Shown here: piece after piece, positions 35,802 to 45,218 of the stretch | How positions within the stretch are numbered: the stretch's first letter is position 1 | How the letters are laid out: each line of letters begins with the position of its first letter | Source of the DNA: Paenibacillus xylanexedens | Lineage (GTDB): Bacteria; Bacillota; Bacilli; Paenibacillales; Paenibacillaceae | Direction of reading: 5' to 3' | Length of the DNA: 64,000 nucleotides | Assembly: GCF_007676705.1 (NCBI RefSeq) | Contig: NZ_VEBF01000005.1 | Coordinates: 186,001-250,000, forward strand | Notes under the pieces: model-generated | The model's input: the letters and a program-made list of their open reading frames with translations, nothing else | What the model was told of the DNA's origin: nothing | Databases searched by the model: none | Position numbers and translations under genes: made by a program

Positions 35802-37541
35802 TTAAAGCAACTTAATTAGCTTTTCTAGCTCATCAACCAAACCTTTTGCAAGTTCAAAATTAGTATCTTTCAGAGCCAATTCTATTTTCATTTCAACTGC
35901 TTTTTTCTTTTGTTCATTTTCTAGATAGTTTTCATCAAAATGACTCGCATAAATCATCTGTCTAAATTCTTCTATACTCATTTTACTAATCGTTTTGTCC
36001 TCGATAATTAAAACATAATCCATACCATTTACAACCGAATAGAAATCATGAGAAATCATGATAATCGCACCTTTGTAGTCTTCAATGGCTTTCTCCAATG
36101 CGATTTGTGTATAGATGTCTAAATGGCTTGTCGGTTCATCCAGGAGCAATACGTTGGCTTGACTGGCAGAAACTTTAGCCAATTGAAGCATGTTTTTTTC
36201 TCCGCCAGATAACGATTCAATCTTTTGATCAAGGATTTCTCCTTCAAAGCCATAGTTTGGAAGATACGATCTAATTTCATCATACGTTTGAAACCCGGAA
36301 TCTATGAATTCATTTAGGATGGTATTCGAATCCTTTAACATTTCGCCTTGAACTTGAGATAAATAAGCTACCTTAACATCAGGATTGATTTCAATGGAAT
36401 CCTGATTATTTTTAAAAATTTCTCGGAGTAAAGTCGTTTTCCCGGTACCGTTTGGACCGATCAGGGCTACTTTATCTGTTGATTTGATCTCAAAGTTCAC
36501 ATTTTCCAAAAGCAACTCGTCAAAGGAAACGCTATAGTTATTGACGTTAACCACAACGGTGTCTTCCATTTCCTTATCGATTCCAAAACGGATATTCGGC
36601 TGTTTGATATCGACAAAGGGTTCTTTTATTCGACGTGCTTCCAATCTCTCTTGAAACTTGACTCTGGCTTTTAACGCTCTGCCTCTGGAGGCTTCCGAAT
36701 TATATGTGGCGATCTCTCTAAGATTGTCGATGATGTGATCGTATCTCTCAATTTCTTCAGCTTCAGCAACTGCGATTTCTTGCAGTTCGATCTTAGACTG
36801 AAGCAGTGAGAAGTTGTAATCGATATATCGCCCGTCAAACTCTTGGAGCTCTGTGTTTTCTAGGTGTATGATTTTGTTGAAACAATGGTTCAACAGATAT
36901 CGGTTGTGCGTAACAACGAGCAGCATTCCCTTGTGTGTGTTAATCAACTTTTTAAGCGCGTTCAGGTTTTCAAAGTCTAGAAATACATCGGGTTCGTCCA
37001 TAATCATGAAGTCTGGACGATTCAGCATTTCCTTCATCACTTGAATAAGTTTGAATTCCCCGCCGCTTATGGCGGATATACTAAGATCTTTGAGCTTCAT
37101 GAGGTTGGCAAGGTTTAACTGTTTATTGATGTTTTTTTCGAAATTATCCCCATCCATCGCCTCGAAGGCATCCAAAGCCAATTGTAGCTTTTCCATCAAG
37201 GAATCCATATCCGATGTGGTGGCCATCTCCGCATAAATTGCTGTAATTTCATCTTGTATCTTGATGAATTCTTCTGCGATATATTCAAAAACGGTCATTT
37301 CTTTTGTTTTGTCTACTTGCAAAAACTGACTCACATACCCGATTCTGCAATCGGGGTCTATCTCTAACTTGCCCTCGAACAAATATCGTTCCGGATCCAT
37401 CAGGATATCGATCAATGTACTTTTTCCACTTCCGCTTGTTCCGATAAAAGCACAATGTTGTGCCTCTTCAAACGTAAATGAAATGTTTTTATATAGTTCC
37501 TTTTGTGGAAATGAGAAGGATAAGTTTTCAACTTTTATCAT
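35802..37541 (-). CDS. ABC-F family ATPase
   Basis: 579 residues with two ABC domains in one chain and no TM segments: Walker A GTSGSGKST and GPNGTGKTT, signatures ISGGE and LSGGE, Walker B MIMDEPDVFLD and LLLDEPTSHLD. ABC-F proteins act on the ribosome, many giving antibiotic protection. The first Walker B region reads DEPDVFLD instead of DEPTxxLD. A possible promoter (TTGTAC, 17 bases, TACTCT) precedes it, with an AGTGTTAC/GTAACACT inverted pair flanking the leader. Confidence 0.92.
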   Translation of the reverse strand: MIKVENLSFSFPQKELYKNISFTFEEAQHCAFIGTSGSGKSTLIDILMDPERYLFEGKLEIDPDCRIGYVSQFLQVDKTKEMTVFEYIAEEFIKIQDEITAIYAEMATTSDMDSLMEKLQLALDAFEAMDGDNFEKNINKQLNLANLMKLKDLSISAISGGEFKLIQVMKEMLNRPDFMIMDEPDVFLDFENLNALKKLINTHKGMLLVVTHNRYLLNHCFNKIIHLENTELQEFDGRYIDYNFSLLQSKIELQEIAVAEAEEIERYDHIIDNLREIATYNSEASRGRALKARVKFQERLEARRIKEPFVDIKQPNIRFGIDKEMEDTVVVNVNNYSVSFDELLLENVNFEIKSTDKVALIGPNGTGKTTLLREIFKNNQDSIEINPDVKVAYLSQVQGEMLKDSNTILNEFIDSGFQTYDEIRSYLPNYGFEGEILDQKIESLSGGEKNMLQLAKVSASQANVLLLDEPTSHLDIYTQIALEKAIEDYKGAIIMISHDFYSVVNGMDYVLIIEDKTISKMSIEEFRQMIYASHFDENYLENEQKKKAVEMKIELALKDTNFELAKGLVDELEKLIKLL

Positions 37542-37684
37542 AGTGTTACCTTTCTTTACAACTAAATTGGTGGCTAGTATTGAATATATTGTCGAACACA
37601 GACTTTTAGAGTAACACTGTTTACCACCAAGTACAATCGATTTTTAGCCCTTACCCTCACTTTGAAATTTGAGTACGCTCTTTC

Positions 37685-38631
37685 CTAGTGATTAGAGGGA
37701 TGGATTTTATGAATAAGTAATATTCCATCATACTGATCGCGAGGGATCATCTTCTCGTCTAAAACTCCCCATGCTTTGGCAATTCGAGGTGTATACATCC
37801 ACTCCGTTGTTGGACTTAACGCCTTGTCTTTCATATTGATGAACCGGGCTGGGCCCATTTCAGTTCCTGCAATATCTTCAAGACTACCTTTTTCATGAGG
37901 CAGGACTTGCTCTTCCTCTCCATTGTTTTTATGTGCGCTTCCTTCATATGCATACAAACCTATAACATAACCAGCTTGCTTGAGTGAGTATGGAAGCATC
38001 TCACCCATGGTTGGATATGGGTTATTATCATAATCGTAGCCGTTATGCTCTGTGATCATTGTGGAATTATTCTTACGTATATGATAATTGTGTCCCCATA
38101 ATATCATTTTTTCCTCAGGATAAACGGTTTCTGCAAGCCATTCTACATTATCCGCCATCACGCGATCTCGTTCATAACTTCCTAATTTCAGATGCTTCTC
38201 GGGGTCTACTCCTGCTAGCAGATTTACAATATGAGGATGATAGTTATCCAGCATGTCTAACCTATTTTGTAAGACACGATCTACCAGAGATATCAGGTTG
38301 AGTTGCTCATTCTGAGTTTTACGAGCCTTACTTTCATTGAATTGTATTCTGATGTTCCATGCGATGCTTCTCCCAAGCTAACGATTCTTTTATCCGTTAA
38401 AATAGGCTTTAGAAACATCAAATCAGAGTACTGATCATTTTTCTCTGCGTTAATGGATGTGATCGTATTTGCATTTGAGCGAACGCTTTCTTTCCAAATT
38501 AATTCTGAAGATATCGTATTCTTCTGGTCTACTAAAGTTGATCCAGACATATATGCCACCGGACCAATGGACATCACACTGAAACTGCACACCACTGTAG
38601 ACAATAACACTTTTCTAACCAACTGATTCAT
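37685..38631 (-). pseudogene. Erythromycin esterase-family gene with an internal deletion
   Basis: Residues 1-105 (signal-like N-terminus, then RIVSLGEASHGTSEY) match the start of the esterase family. The second part (ILWGHNYHIRKNN, GLYAYEGS, LLIHKIHPS) matches the C-terminal half. Between them an estimated 110-130 residues are missing and the frame changes near 38310. The catalytic GE/H elements are partly kept, but the centre is lost, so it is not functional. Confidence 0.85.
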
Positions 38632-38770
38632 TAGGCTGACACTCCTCTGTTTTTATGTATATCAGCTTAACATCTGGAGTTTAAAACCAATGCACGTTGC
38701 GTTTAAGATTTGTTTAAGAATATATCAAGTACTATGGGCTTTAGCTCTATAACGCTCTGTAAATGTATAC

Positions 38771-38801
38771 AAAAAAAATCGTCAGCATTTCTGCAACGAT
38801 T
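38771..38801 (-). terminator. Terminator of the alpha/beta hydrolase gene
   Basis: On the minus strand AATCGT-tgcagaaatgctg-ACGATT is followed by TTTTTTT. It lies about 80 bases past the hydrolase stop. Confidence 0.7.
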
Positions 38802-38883
38802 CCTATTGTCAGTCCGCTAGTTGAAAACAGCAGCGGATCACTTTTTATTTACGCACGCTTCTCTTTTTAATTTCTAACAAATG

Positions 38884-39915
38884 TTATTGAGTGAACGTAT
38901 CTGTCATCCAATTGAAGAATCTTTCCTTTTCTTCATAGTGTGGGTAGTGAGCCGATTCTTTATAAGAAATAAATTCTTTCTTGTTAGCTTTAATTCCGTC
39001 AAAAAACTGTTTGGCAGCATGGGACGAAGTCATAAAGTCATAATCTCCCATTACAAAATAAAATGGCAGATCCAGCTTCTTAATTAAGGAAGGCAATGGA
39101 CGACTCATCACTTCACCAATTAGAATTCCTTGTGAATAAGTCATTCCTTTATTATAACGTATGACATCGAACATGTTGTATTCACTGCTGAACGCCATTC
39201 CAAGAAAACTGTCATCAGGGTTATCCATCAATCTCGCAGCACCATTGTATCGTGTAACAATGTCTCTCGGTGTAAATGTCTGCCCTTGATTAATGGCTTC
39301 AGAAACCTGATTCAGTCTTGCTATGTCATCATCATTACCTGCAAGCTGAGCTTGTTTCATTACATAATTCCAACCGTCTATCTCACTCTGCTTAGTATCT
39401 CCTACCTGACCAATTCCGATGTAGGCTTCATATTTCTCCGGTGCTTTATGGGCAGCCAAAGAACCAATGTAAGTACCGAAGGAATGGCCGATCAGGATCA
39501 CCTTTTCCTTGCCAAGGCGTTCAGAGATATAATCCGTGATGGCCAGTATATCATCAACCAACAAGTCCGTTGATAAATTGGAGTAATCCTCAAAAAAATG
39601 ATAAGACTTTCCGCTTGCTCTTTGATCATAGTTCACGATGGTAAATCTGGATTCCAATACATCCTGATATTGCTTGGCGTGCGGAATTTCAGATGCGCTC
39701 GGCCCACCGTGTACATACAGAATGACCGGATTCTCTACATTTTGACCGCGGATCATGATTTCATGACCTGTTCCATTGATCTCTACTTGTTCCAGTACAC
39801 TAATACTATTTTCCCCTTTTATGTTCGGAGTCCATGTTGGAAAGTAAAGAACCACCATTGAAAGTATTAAAACAGCAATACCGATCCCAATAAATAATTT
39901 CTTCATTTTTTTCAT
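38884..39915 (-). CDS. Membrane-anchored alpha/beta hydrolase, prolyl-aminopeptidase-like
   Basis: 343 residues. An N-terminal TM segment (residues 8-26) anchors the enzyme. The oxyanion motif HGGPSAS and nucleophile GHSFGT fit the S33 iminopeptidase group; the acid is probably in MGDYDF and the histidine in SAHYPHYE. RBS AGAGGGG. The substrate is unknown. Confidence 0.88.
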   Translation of the reverse strand: MKKMKKLFIGIGIAVLILSMVVLYFPTWTPNIKGENSISVLEQVEINGTGHEIMIRGQNVENPVILYVHGGPSASEIPHAKQYQDVLESRFTIVNYDQRASGKSYHFFEDYSNLSTDLLVDDILAITDYISERLGKEKVILIGHSFGTYIGSLAAHKAPEKYEAYIGIGQVGDTKQSEIDGWNYVMKQAQLAGNDDDIARLNQVSEAINQGQTFTPRDIVTRYNGAARLMDNPDDSFLGMAFSSEYNMFDVIRYNKGMTYSQGILIGEVMSRPLPSLIKKLDLPFYFVMGDYDFMTSSHAAKQFFDGIKANKKEFISYKESAHYPHYEEKERFFNWMTDTFTQ

Positions 39916-40034
39916 CCGAATTACCCCTCTCTGCGCTTCAATCTTCCGAAGTGATTGTTCCGCTTGTTATAAATTTAGACTTTAAAAGTCATATACACAT
40001 AGTGCGATTTAGTCATGAATTGAACCTATGACAT

Positions 40035-40070
40035 AAAAAATCGGCAACTCCAATGAGTTGCCGATTTTTT
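40035..40070. terminator. Strong terminator between the DesR-like and hydrolase genes
   Basis: AAAAAATCGGCAACTC-caat-GAGTTGCCGATTTTTT is a perfect 16-bp symmetric hairpin. On the minus strand it ends the two-component operon. Confidence 0.9.
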
Positions 40071-40096
40071 ATGAACATCAGTAACATTCTACCTGT

Positions 40097-40741
40097 TTAT
40101 TCTTCCATCATTCCTGAATCTCTGGCTTTGCGAGTTGCCTCCCTCCTTCCTTTCACATCCAATTTGGAATAGATGGAAGAAATATAGTTTTTAACGGTCC
40201 CTTCACTAAGAAACAAAGCTTCAGCAATATCTTGATTGCGCAAGCCAGATGCCAACTTGTGAAGCACTTCAATTTCACGTGCGCTCAATCCGTACTCATT
40301 GCTCTTTGGAGCAGCAGACGGGGGTATATTTTTTATCATTTTGGCCGCCATTTCCTGAGAAATCAATGTACCTCCTGTATGAACCACACGTATTCCTGCA
40401 GCCAGCTCCTTGGGACGGATCGCTTTGAGTAGATACCCCTCTGCTCCATGGCTTAATGCCGTCAAAACATAATCCACTTCCTTATATGAGGTCAGCATGA
40501 TGATCTTAATCGCCGGAAGCTGTTGCTTAATTCGTGACGTTGCAGCAACGCCATCCATAACGGGCATATTAATATCCATTAGCACGATATCAGGCTGAAA
40601 TTGTTTACTGCCTTCAATGGCTTCTTCCCCATTTTTGGCTAATCCGACAATTTCAAAATCTTCTTCAAGAGACAGGACAATATGCAGACTCTCCAGAATA
40701 AGCTCTTGATCGTCGACAATTAATATTCTAATCTTCTGCAT
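40097..40741 (-). CDS. NarL/LuxR-type response regulator
   Basis: 214 residues. The receiver has the acidic pair at residues 10-11 and phospho-acceptor D56 (VLMDINMPVMDG). The C-terminal LuxR HTH is LSAREIEVLHKLASGLRNQDIAEALF. It overlaps the sensor kinase gene by 14 bases, so they are co-translated. The target genes are not evident; neighbours include an ABC-2 permease remnant. Confidence 0.94.
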   Translation of the reverse strand: MQKIRILIVDDQELILESLHIVLSLEEDFEIVGLAKNGEEAIEGSKQFQPDIVLMDINMPVMDGVAATSRIKQQLPAIKIIMLTSYKEVDYVLTALSHGAEGYLLKAIRPKELAAGIRVVHTGGTLISQEMAAKMIKNIPPSAAPKSNEYGLSAREIEVLHKLASGLRNQDIAEALFLSEGTVKNYISSIYSKLDVKGRREATRKARDSGMMEE

Positions 40742-41900
40742 GTAACATCACTCCATTTAACGGAATTTCGCATCTCACCTCGGTGAACGACGTGGCTCCA
40801 GATGAGGATGAGAGGGTAAGCTTACCTCCAATTTCCTGAATCCGTTGCTTCATCGTGGTTAAGCCAAAGCCGTATTCCAATTTGTCCAATGGCTTACCAT
40901 TATTTCGAATAACGATATGTAAGGCTTCCTCAACAAAGGAAAGCTCCAAATTCAGCTTAGACGCTTTTCCGTGTTTTAGCGCATTCGTAAACGATTCCTG
41001 AATCATGCGCAGAATAGCTTGTCGCGCTTTAAGAAGCATTGCATGTTCTGTCATAGGCAGATTCAATGTAACATTCGTTCCAGTGTGCTCGGCAAAGCTA
41101 TCAGCAAGTACGCTAATCTGCTTAAAGAGGCTATTATCGTCTTCTCCCATTTCGTGAACAACATCTCTCATTTCGTCGAGATTTCTCTCGGCTAACGCTC
41201 TCAAGCGAATAAGTCTATCTTTCACCTCAGCAGGCTTATGATCCAATAGAGCAATGGCCGCATCCAGACTCATGATCAGAGAAATAAAGGAATGCCCAAG
41301 TGTATCATGGAGTTCCTTGGACATACGGCTGCGTTCTTCCATTAACGTTAATTTCTCGACCTGAGCGGCATAATGGCTCAACAACCTGTTCTGATGTTCA
41401 ACTTCAACCGCCAAGGCATTTTTCTGACGATAAGCATTAGCTATGAAGCTTACCCATATACCAATAAAGCAAAATAACAAGTTGTCGAACCCCATACTCA
41501 TGCTCTGGTTCAAGATGTATCCTTGATTGAACAGGAAGACGAAAGGTATCAAAAAAACAGTAGGGATAATCCAAAATGTCTTTCTGGTCAATAAGTAGCC
41601 CATGGTTAGGCTGGGAAGCAAGTAATCAGGCGAGGAGATGAATTCAGAATGGATAGTCATATTCACATAATATGAGCCGCCAAGAATGACCTCGGTAATA
41701 CAAAACCACAGATTGTTCAACCGCAGTTGTGGAAACCAAAATAAGATCGGGACAAGGAAGGCCGCCAAAAGCCAGATGATCTCCAATTGAACGTGAGCCG
41801 AGTCTTCGGGTACAGTCAGAATTAGAATGGCAAGCAACAAGTAATGATAAAAACGAAGCGAGAATATACTCCAGTCCATGAAAGCAATGATTTTTTTCAT
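40728..41900 (-). CDS. DesK-type sensor histidine kinase
   Basis: 390 residues from ATG 41900 (AGGAGCTAG upstream); a longer frame to 41981 is possible. The N-terminal half has about six TM segments. The HisKA_3 motif is SKELHDTLGHSFIS, followed by HATPase_c with QESFTNALKHG and GFGLTTMKQRI. Such kinases sense membrane state or peptides. Promoter TTGACC/TATTTT is found upstream. Confidence 0.93.
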   Translation of the reverse strand: MKKIIAFMDWSIFSLRFYHYLLLAILILTVPEDSAHVQLEIIWLLAAFLVPILFWFPQLRLNNLWFCITEVILGGSYYVNMTIHSEFISSPDYLLPSLTMGYLLTRKTFWIIPTVFLIPFVFLFNQGYILNQSMSMGFDNLLFCFIGIWVSFIANAYRQKNALAVEVEHQNRLLSHYAAQVEKLTLMEERSRMSKELHDTLGHSFISLIMSLDAAIALLDHKPAEVKDRLIRLRALAERNLDEMRDVVHEMGEDDNSLFKQISVLADSFAEHTGTNVTLNLPMTEHAMLLKARQAILRMIQESFTNALKHGKASKLNLELSFVEEALHIVIRNNGKPLDKLEYGFGLTTMKQRIQEIGGKLTLSSSSGATSFTEVRCEIPLNGVMLHAED

Positions 41901-42024
41901 TCTAGCTCCTAGATAACGAGAATCATTGAAAGATGACTGCTCTGACTCCACAAAAATATTTTTCCACTCCCTACTCACCAAGTGTTATCACTACCTAAAA
42001 TAAATCTTAGATTATTTCGTAAGA

Positions 42025-42052
42025 AAAATACAGTTCTTTTACAAGTGGTCAA
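42025..42052 (-). promoter_or_regulatory. Sigma-A-like promoter of the DesK/DesR-like operon
   Basis: -35 TTGACC (42047-42052) and -10 TATTTT (42025-42030) with a 16-base spacer. Start near 42018. Confidence 0.55.
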
Positions 42053-42159
42053 AAAAATGAGCGGTGCCGTACCTTCAGTGTTTCGCTTAGGCTTTTCCCT
42101 GATCCATTATCATTATTTAAATTCCTCCAATCATAGAGCAGTATGTTTTGAACGAATGC

Positions 42160-42201
42160 AAAAAAAGCCGATAACTGCGACTCTGCTCGCGGTCATCGGC
42201 T
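42160..42201 (-). terminator. Terminator of the decayed ABC-2 operon
   Basis: On the minus strand AGCCGAT...ATCGGCT is followed by TTTTTTGC. It lies about 115 bases beyond the end of the permease remnant. The rest of 41901-42314 has no supported gene. Confidence 0.7.
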
Positions 42202-42314
42202 CTGCACTTTACGTCTGGCTCTTAGATAAATTGAAATTTCACCGCTGTATCTTCCCTCATTTTAATTCTTGTTTTTGATCGCATACTGGGCAGAGTATTC
42301 AATCATGTTATGCA

Positions 42315-42552
42315 TCATAATTCTTTACGGCTTAGCCATCTTGGGCATATGATCCATGAGAGTGTATATACTACAACACTAAGTGCAGCTACTATTCCAT
42401 ATACTAAAAGCAGATTTTCTTCTATATTCATATAGTAGCCTAGCCATTTTCTTAATCCCGCAATCGCAAGAGCAGTAACTACATAAGAAAGGATTATTCC
42501 GGCAATACTTTTTTCTCCATCAAGTTAAATCTTTAAGAATAAGTCCTTTCAT
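42315..42552 (-). pseudogene. ABC-2 type permease with a large internal deletion
   Basis: It starts MKGLILKDLT, a typical ABC-2 permease N-terminus, then hits a stop. In another frame the C-terminal TM helices continue (GIILSYVVTALAIAGL, LLLVYGIVAALSVVV) to the TGA at 42315. Most of the TM domain is missing. Its ATG overlaps the stop of the upstream GntR remnant (ATGA). Confidence 0.75.
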
Positions 42553-42856
42553 TTCCTCTCCCCCTTTATATACAACAGCATAATATCATCAATTGTCGCA
42601 GGGTCAATCACTGCATTTGGGTATTTTTTTTGCGCCGATACAAAGCTTCCCCGTCCTACGGTGGTCTCTATAAAACCGTCCCTTTGCAAGCCTTTTGAAC
42701 AGTAATCACACTGACATGGATAGATTTAGCCATGGAGCGCATCGATGGAATGGGGTCTCCAGTCTTTAATTCACCGCTCATAATCATCGCTTTGATCTGT
42801 GATGTTATTTGTTCGTAGATGGGCTTACTTGTATTGCTGCTTATGATAATCTCCAT
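42549..42856 (-). pseudogene. YtrA-type GntR regulator with a frameshift
   Basis: The first 55 residues are a clean GntR HTH (PIYEQITSQIKAMIMSGELK, PSMRSMAKSIHVSVITVQKA). A short deletion of about 8-11 bases then breaks the frame. In the shifted frame the expected continuation LQRDGFIETTVGRGSFVSAQ follows to the stop at 42549. The GntR/ABC-2 operon is thus decayed in both genes. Confidence 0.8.
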
Positions 42857-42964
42857 GTAAGTTACTCCAATTAGATTATTTTTTAGTAAAGGTTTTCCTT
42901 TCTCCTCCTAGCTTTTACTTTAAATACGGTCTCCCTGTAAAAAATACAGATGTCAAATAATGAA

Positions 42965-42993
42965 AAAGAAAAAAGCCGCTACAATAGCGGCTT
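42965..42993 (-). terminator. Orphan minus-strand terminator upstream of the chemoreceptor
   Basis: On the minus strand AAGCCGCT-ATTGT-AGCGGCTT is followed by TTTTCTTTTT. No minus-strand gene is seen between it and 43302. The 42857-43302 gap otherwise shows no supported gene; a TATAAT box at 43172-43177 may serve the chemoreceptor. Confidence 0.65.
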
Positions 42994-43302
42994 CTATTAA
43001 CCCTATATTAGGATAAATGCGTGCTTCCTGTTTGATTCACTACATATAATGGTCAGATACCACACACACAACACGGGGCTATTCGTGGCTCCGGTACCGG
43101 CGACCTCTCCCCTGATTAAATTCCGGGAAAAGCTCGCCATTTTGATATGTTCTCACTTTTACACGTTAGTTTATAATCTGCGTATATGTAAATATAAATA
43201 TAAATCTAGAATCAGTCTTCATTTCCCTCTTCAATTTTACGATAAATAGTATGGGTTATATGAATAACCATAATGTTTAACACTTCTAAGGGGGAACAGG
43301 AT

Positions 43303-45066
43303 TTGAGACAGACTTACAAAAAAAAGATGGATTTAAGGTTCAAACTGTATTTGATTATTCTGGTTCCGCTACTGGCCATGGGCGGTCTAATCATGTGGAC
43401 CACCATCGACTCCAGTGAAAATGCATCATTAATGACCATGCAGCATAACAATCAGCAGCTGGCTGTGAATACCGCCTCTCAACTAGGTCAGGAATCGGAA
43501 TTAATTAAGACATTATCTTCTACTGCTTCAGAGGAGAGCGACGAATATAAAAGTCTTAGGGACGAACTCGTTAAAGTTAGGCTTCAATCGGGAGCCTTGT
43601 ATGTTTATATGTATAACAAAACTTCGGACGGTTGGATCTACACCGTGGATGGAGCGAATTGGGACGATAAGGAATATAGCCCTTACGGGACTGCAATGGA
43701 ATTCAATCCCCAGATTCAGGAACGTTTGTTACGCGGTGAAGTCGTCACAACAGGCATTGTAGACGATCCAACCTGGGGACAGCTTTTGTCCTCCTTTACA
43801 CCAATCAAGGATTCGCAAGGCGTTGTTATTGGCTATCTGGGCATTGATATTTCTGCTGGAGCAGTGAATCAAGTCTCCACAACATCCGTGAATAATGCTT
43901 ATCGGACCATAATCCCGATTTTTGTGGTTGTACTGATTCTTTCTTTGGTCATGATGCTATTCGTAGTAAGAGGCATTCTTAGACAAGTACGCGATATTAA
44001 GTCAAGTCTCGAGCAGGTTGCTGATGGGAATCTCAAAGTCGTATCCACACATATGACCAATGATCAACTCGGTGACATCAGTGATTTGATTAACATCATG
44101 GTTGCCCAATTGACGAACATACTGATGGGAATACAGCAAGGATCAAATACGTTGCAGCAGTCATCCAAAGATATTTCGGAAACCGCTCAGACGAACCAGC
44201 GTCAGAGCGAAGAACTTTCCAGAGCGATTGAGGAAATTGCCATAGGTTCAATGAAACAGGCTGAAGAGACAGAACACTCCGTCCAGCATTCAGAGAATCT
44301 CGGCAAAATAATGGATGAAGTAGGTTCATATGTGAAACAGTTTACTCATACTTCAGAGCAGCTATCTTCTGTTCAAGTACAAGTTACACGTGAACATGAG
44401 GTTCTGCTTGAGAAGGGCCGAGAGAATGCCAAGCGAGTTGAGCATCAACAGGATATTTCCAGGTCTCTGACGACTCAATCCGAACTCGCTTCCTCTATTA
44501 GCGGTCAAATTCACAACATTTTAAAACAAACTCAAATACTATCCCTGAATGCTTCAATTGAAGCAGCCCGAGCTGGAGAAGCGGGTAAAGGCTTTGCAGT
44601 CGTTGCTGGTGAAATGGGACAGCTCGCTCAACAATCCGAACGTTCGATCCAGGAGATTGATGAGATCCTGAGTTCATTTGTTCAAGAGATACATCGTATG
44701 GGCAGTCATTTTGATGCGAATATGGTAGCAGTTAAGGAACAGGAGGAACAGATCGCTGATTGCCTCCAGGCATTTAGACAGGTTAGCCGCTTATCGACCG
44801 AAGTGCATGAGTTGGCTCAGAGTTTAGACAGCCGGACGATGGATATGCACTCTATTCGTCAGGAGTTGGAACAGAACCTCAGTTATATTGCTTCCGCAAC
44901 CGAGGAAACTTCAGCCATGGCCGAAGAAGTCACGGCTAGTGCTGTGGAACAGCAACGATCGGCGAGCGAATTGTCGAACATCTCCGGGGAGCTCGCTGGT
45001 CTTGCAGGGGACCTCAAATCATATTCCGATCAATTTCAAGTCGAAGTCCGTAAATCAGGTCCATAA
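43303..45066 (+). CDS. Methyl-accepting chemotaxis protein
   Basis: 587 residues from TTG 43303, which has RBS AAGGGGG with 8-base spacing; an ATG 30 bases upstream lacks one. TM1 is at residues 11-30, a Cache-like periplasmic domain at about 35-205, TM2 at about 210-232, then HAMP and the cytoplasmic signalling helix bundle with the tip SLNASIEAARAGEAGKGFAVVA. It senses an unknown extracellular ligand and signals through CheA/CheW. Confidence 0.95.
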   Translation: MRQTYKKKMDLRFKLYLIILVPLLAMGGLIMWTTIDSSENASLMTMQHNNQQLAVNTASQLGQESELIKTLSSTASEESDEYKSLRDELVKVRLQSGALYVYMYNKTSDGWIYTVDGANWDDKEYSPYGTAMEFNPQIQERLLRGEVVTTGIVDDPTWGQLLSSFTPIKDSQGVVIGYLGIDISAGAVNQVSTTSVNNAYRTIIPIFVVVLILSLVMMLFVVRGILRQVRDIKSSLEQVADGNLKVVSTHMTNDQLGDISDLINIMVAQLTNILMGIQQGSNTLQQSSKDISETAQTNQRQSEELSRAIEEIAIGSMKQAEETEHSVQHSENLGKIMDEVGSYVKQFTHTSEQLSSVQVQVTREHEVLLEKGRENAKRVEHQQDISRSLTTQSELASSISGQIHNILKQTQILSLNASIEAARAGEAGKGFAVVAGEMGQLAQQSERSIQEIDEILSSFVQEIHRMGSHFDANMVAVKEQEEQIADCLQAFRQVSRLSTEVHELAQSLDSRTMDMHSIRQELEQNLSYIASATEETSAMAEEVTASAVEQQRSASELSNISGELAGLAGDLKSYSDQFQVEVRKSGP

Positions 45067-45181
45067 TAATAAAGCCCTCGTTACCTGTCGAATCAGACGG
45101 CCGGCACGAACCATGAAGTAAGGCGCATAGCTTCCTTTCTCCTTGGTCATGTGAGTCCGTTAACGACGATCATAAAATAGA

Positions 45182-45210
45182 AAGCCTGCCTCTGAGAGCA
45201 GGCTTTTTTC
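45182..45210. terminator. Terminator between the chemoreceptor and PucR-type HTH genes
   Basis: AAGCCTGC-ctctgaga-GCAGGCTT followed by TTTTC on the plus strand. It ends the chemoreceptor gene and, on the other strand, lies past the HTH gene. Confidence 0.8.
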
Positions 45211-45218
45211 GTTCGGAA

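Noticed and set aside
41982..42278. A 98-codon plus-strand frame upstream of the DesK-like gene.
   Set aside because: It covers a minus-strand terminator and promoter, has no RBS and no protein-like pattern.
43049..43249. A 66-codon plus-strand frame before the chemoreceptor.
   Set aside because: No RBS, ends in low-complexity sequence, and the putative chemoreceptor promoter lies inside it.
43000..43270. A c-di-GMP riboswitch before the chemoreceptor was considered.
   Set aside because: The conserved core motifs of the known c-di-GMP classes were not found by eye.
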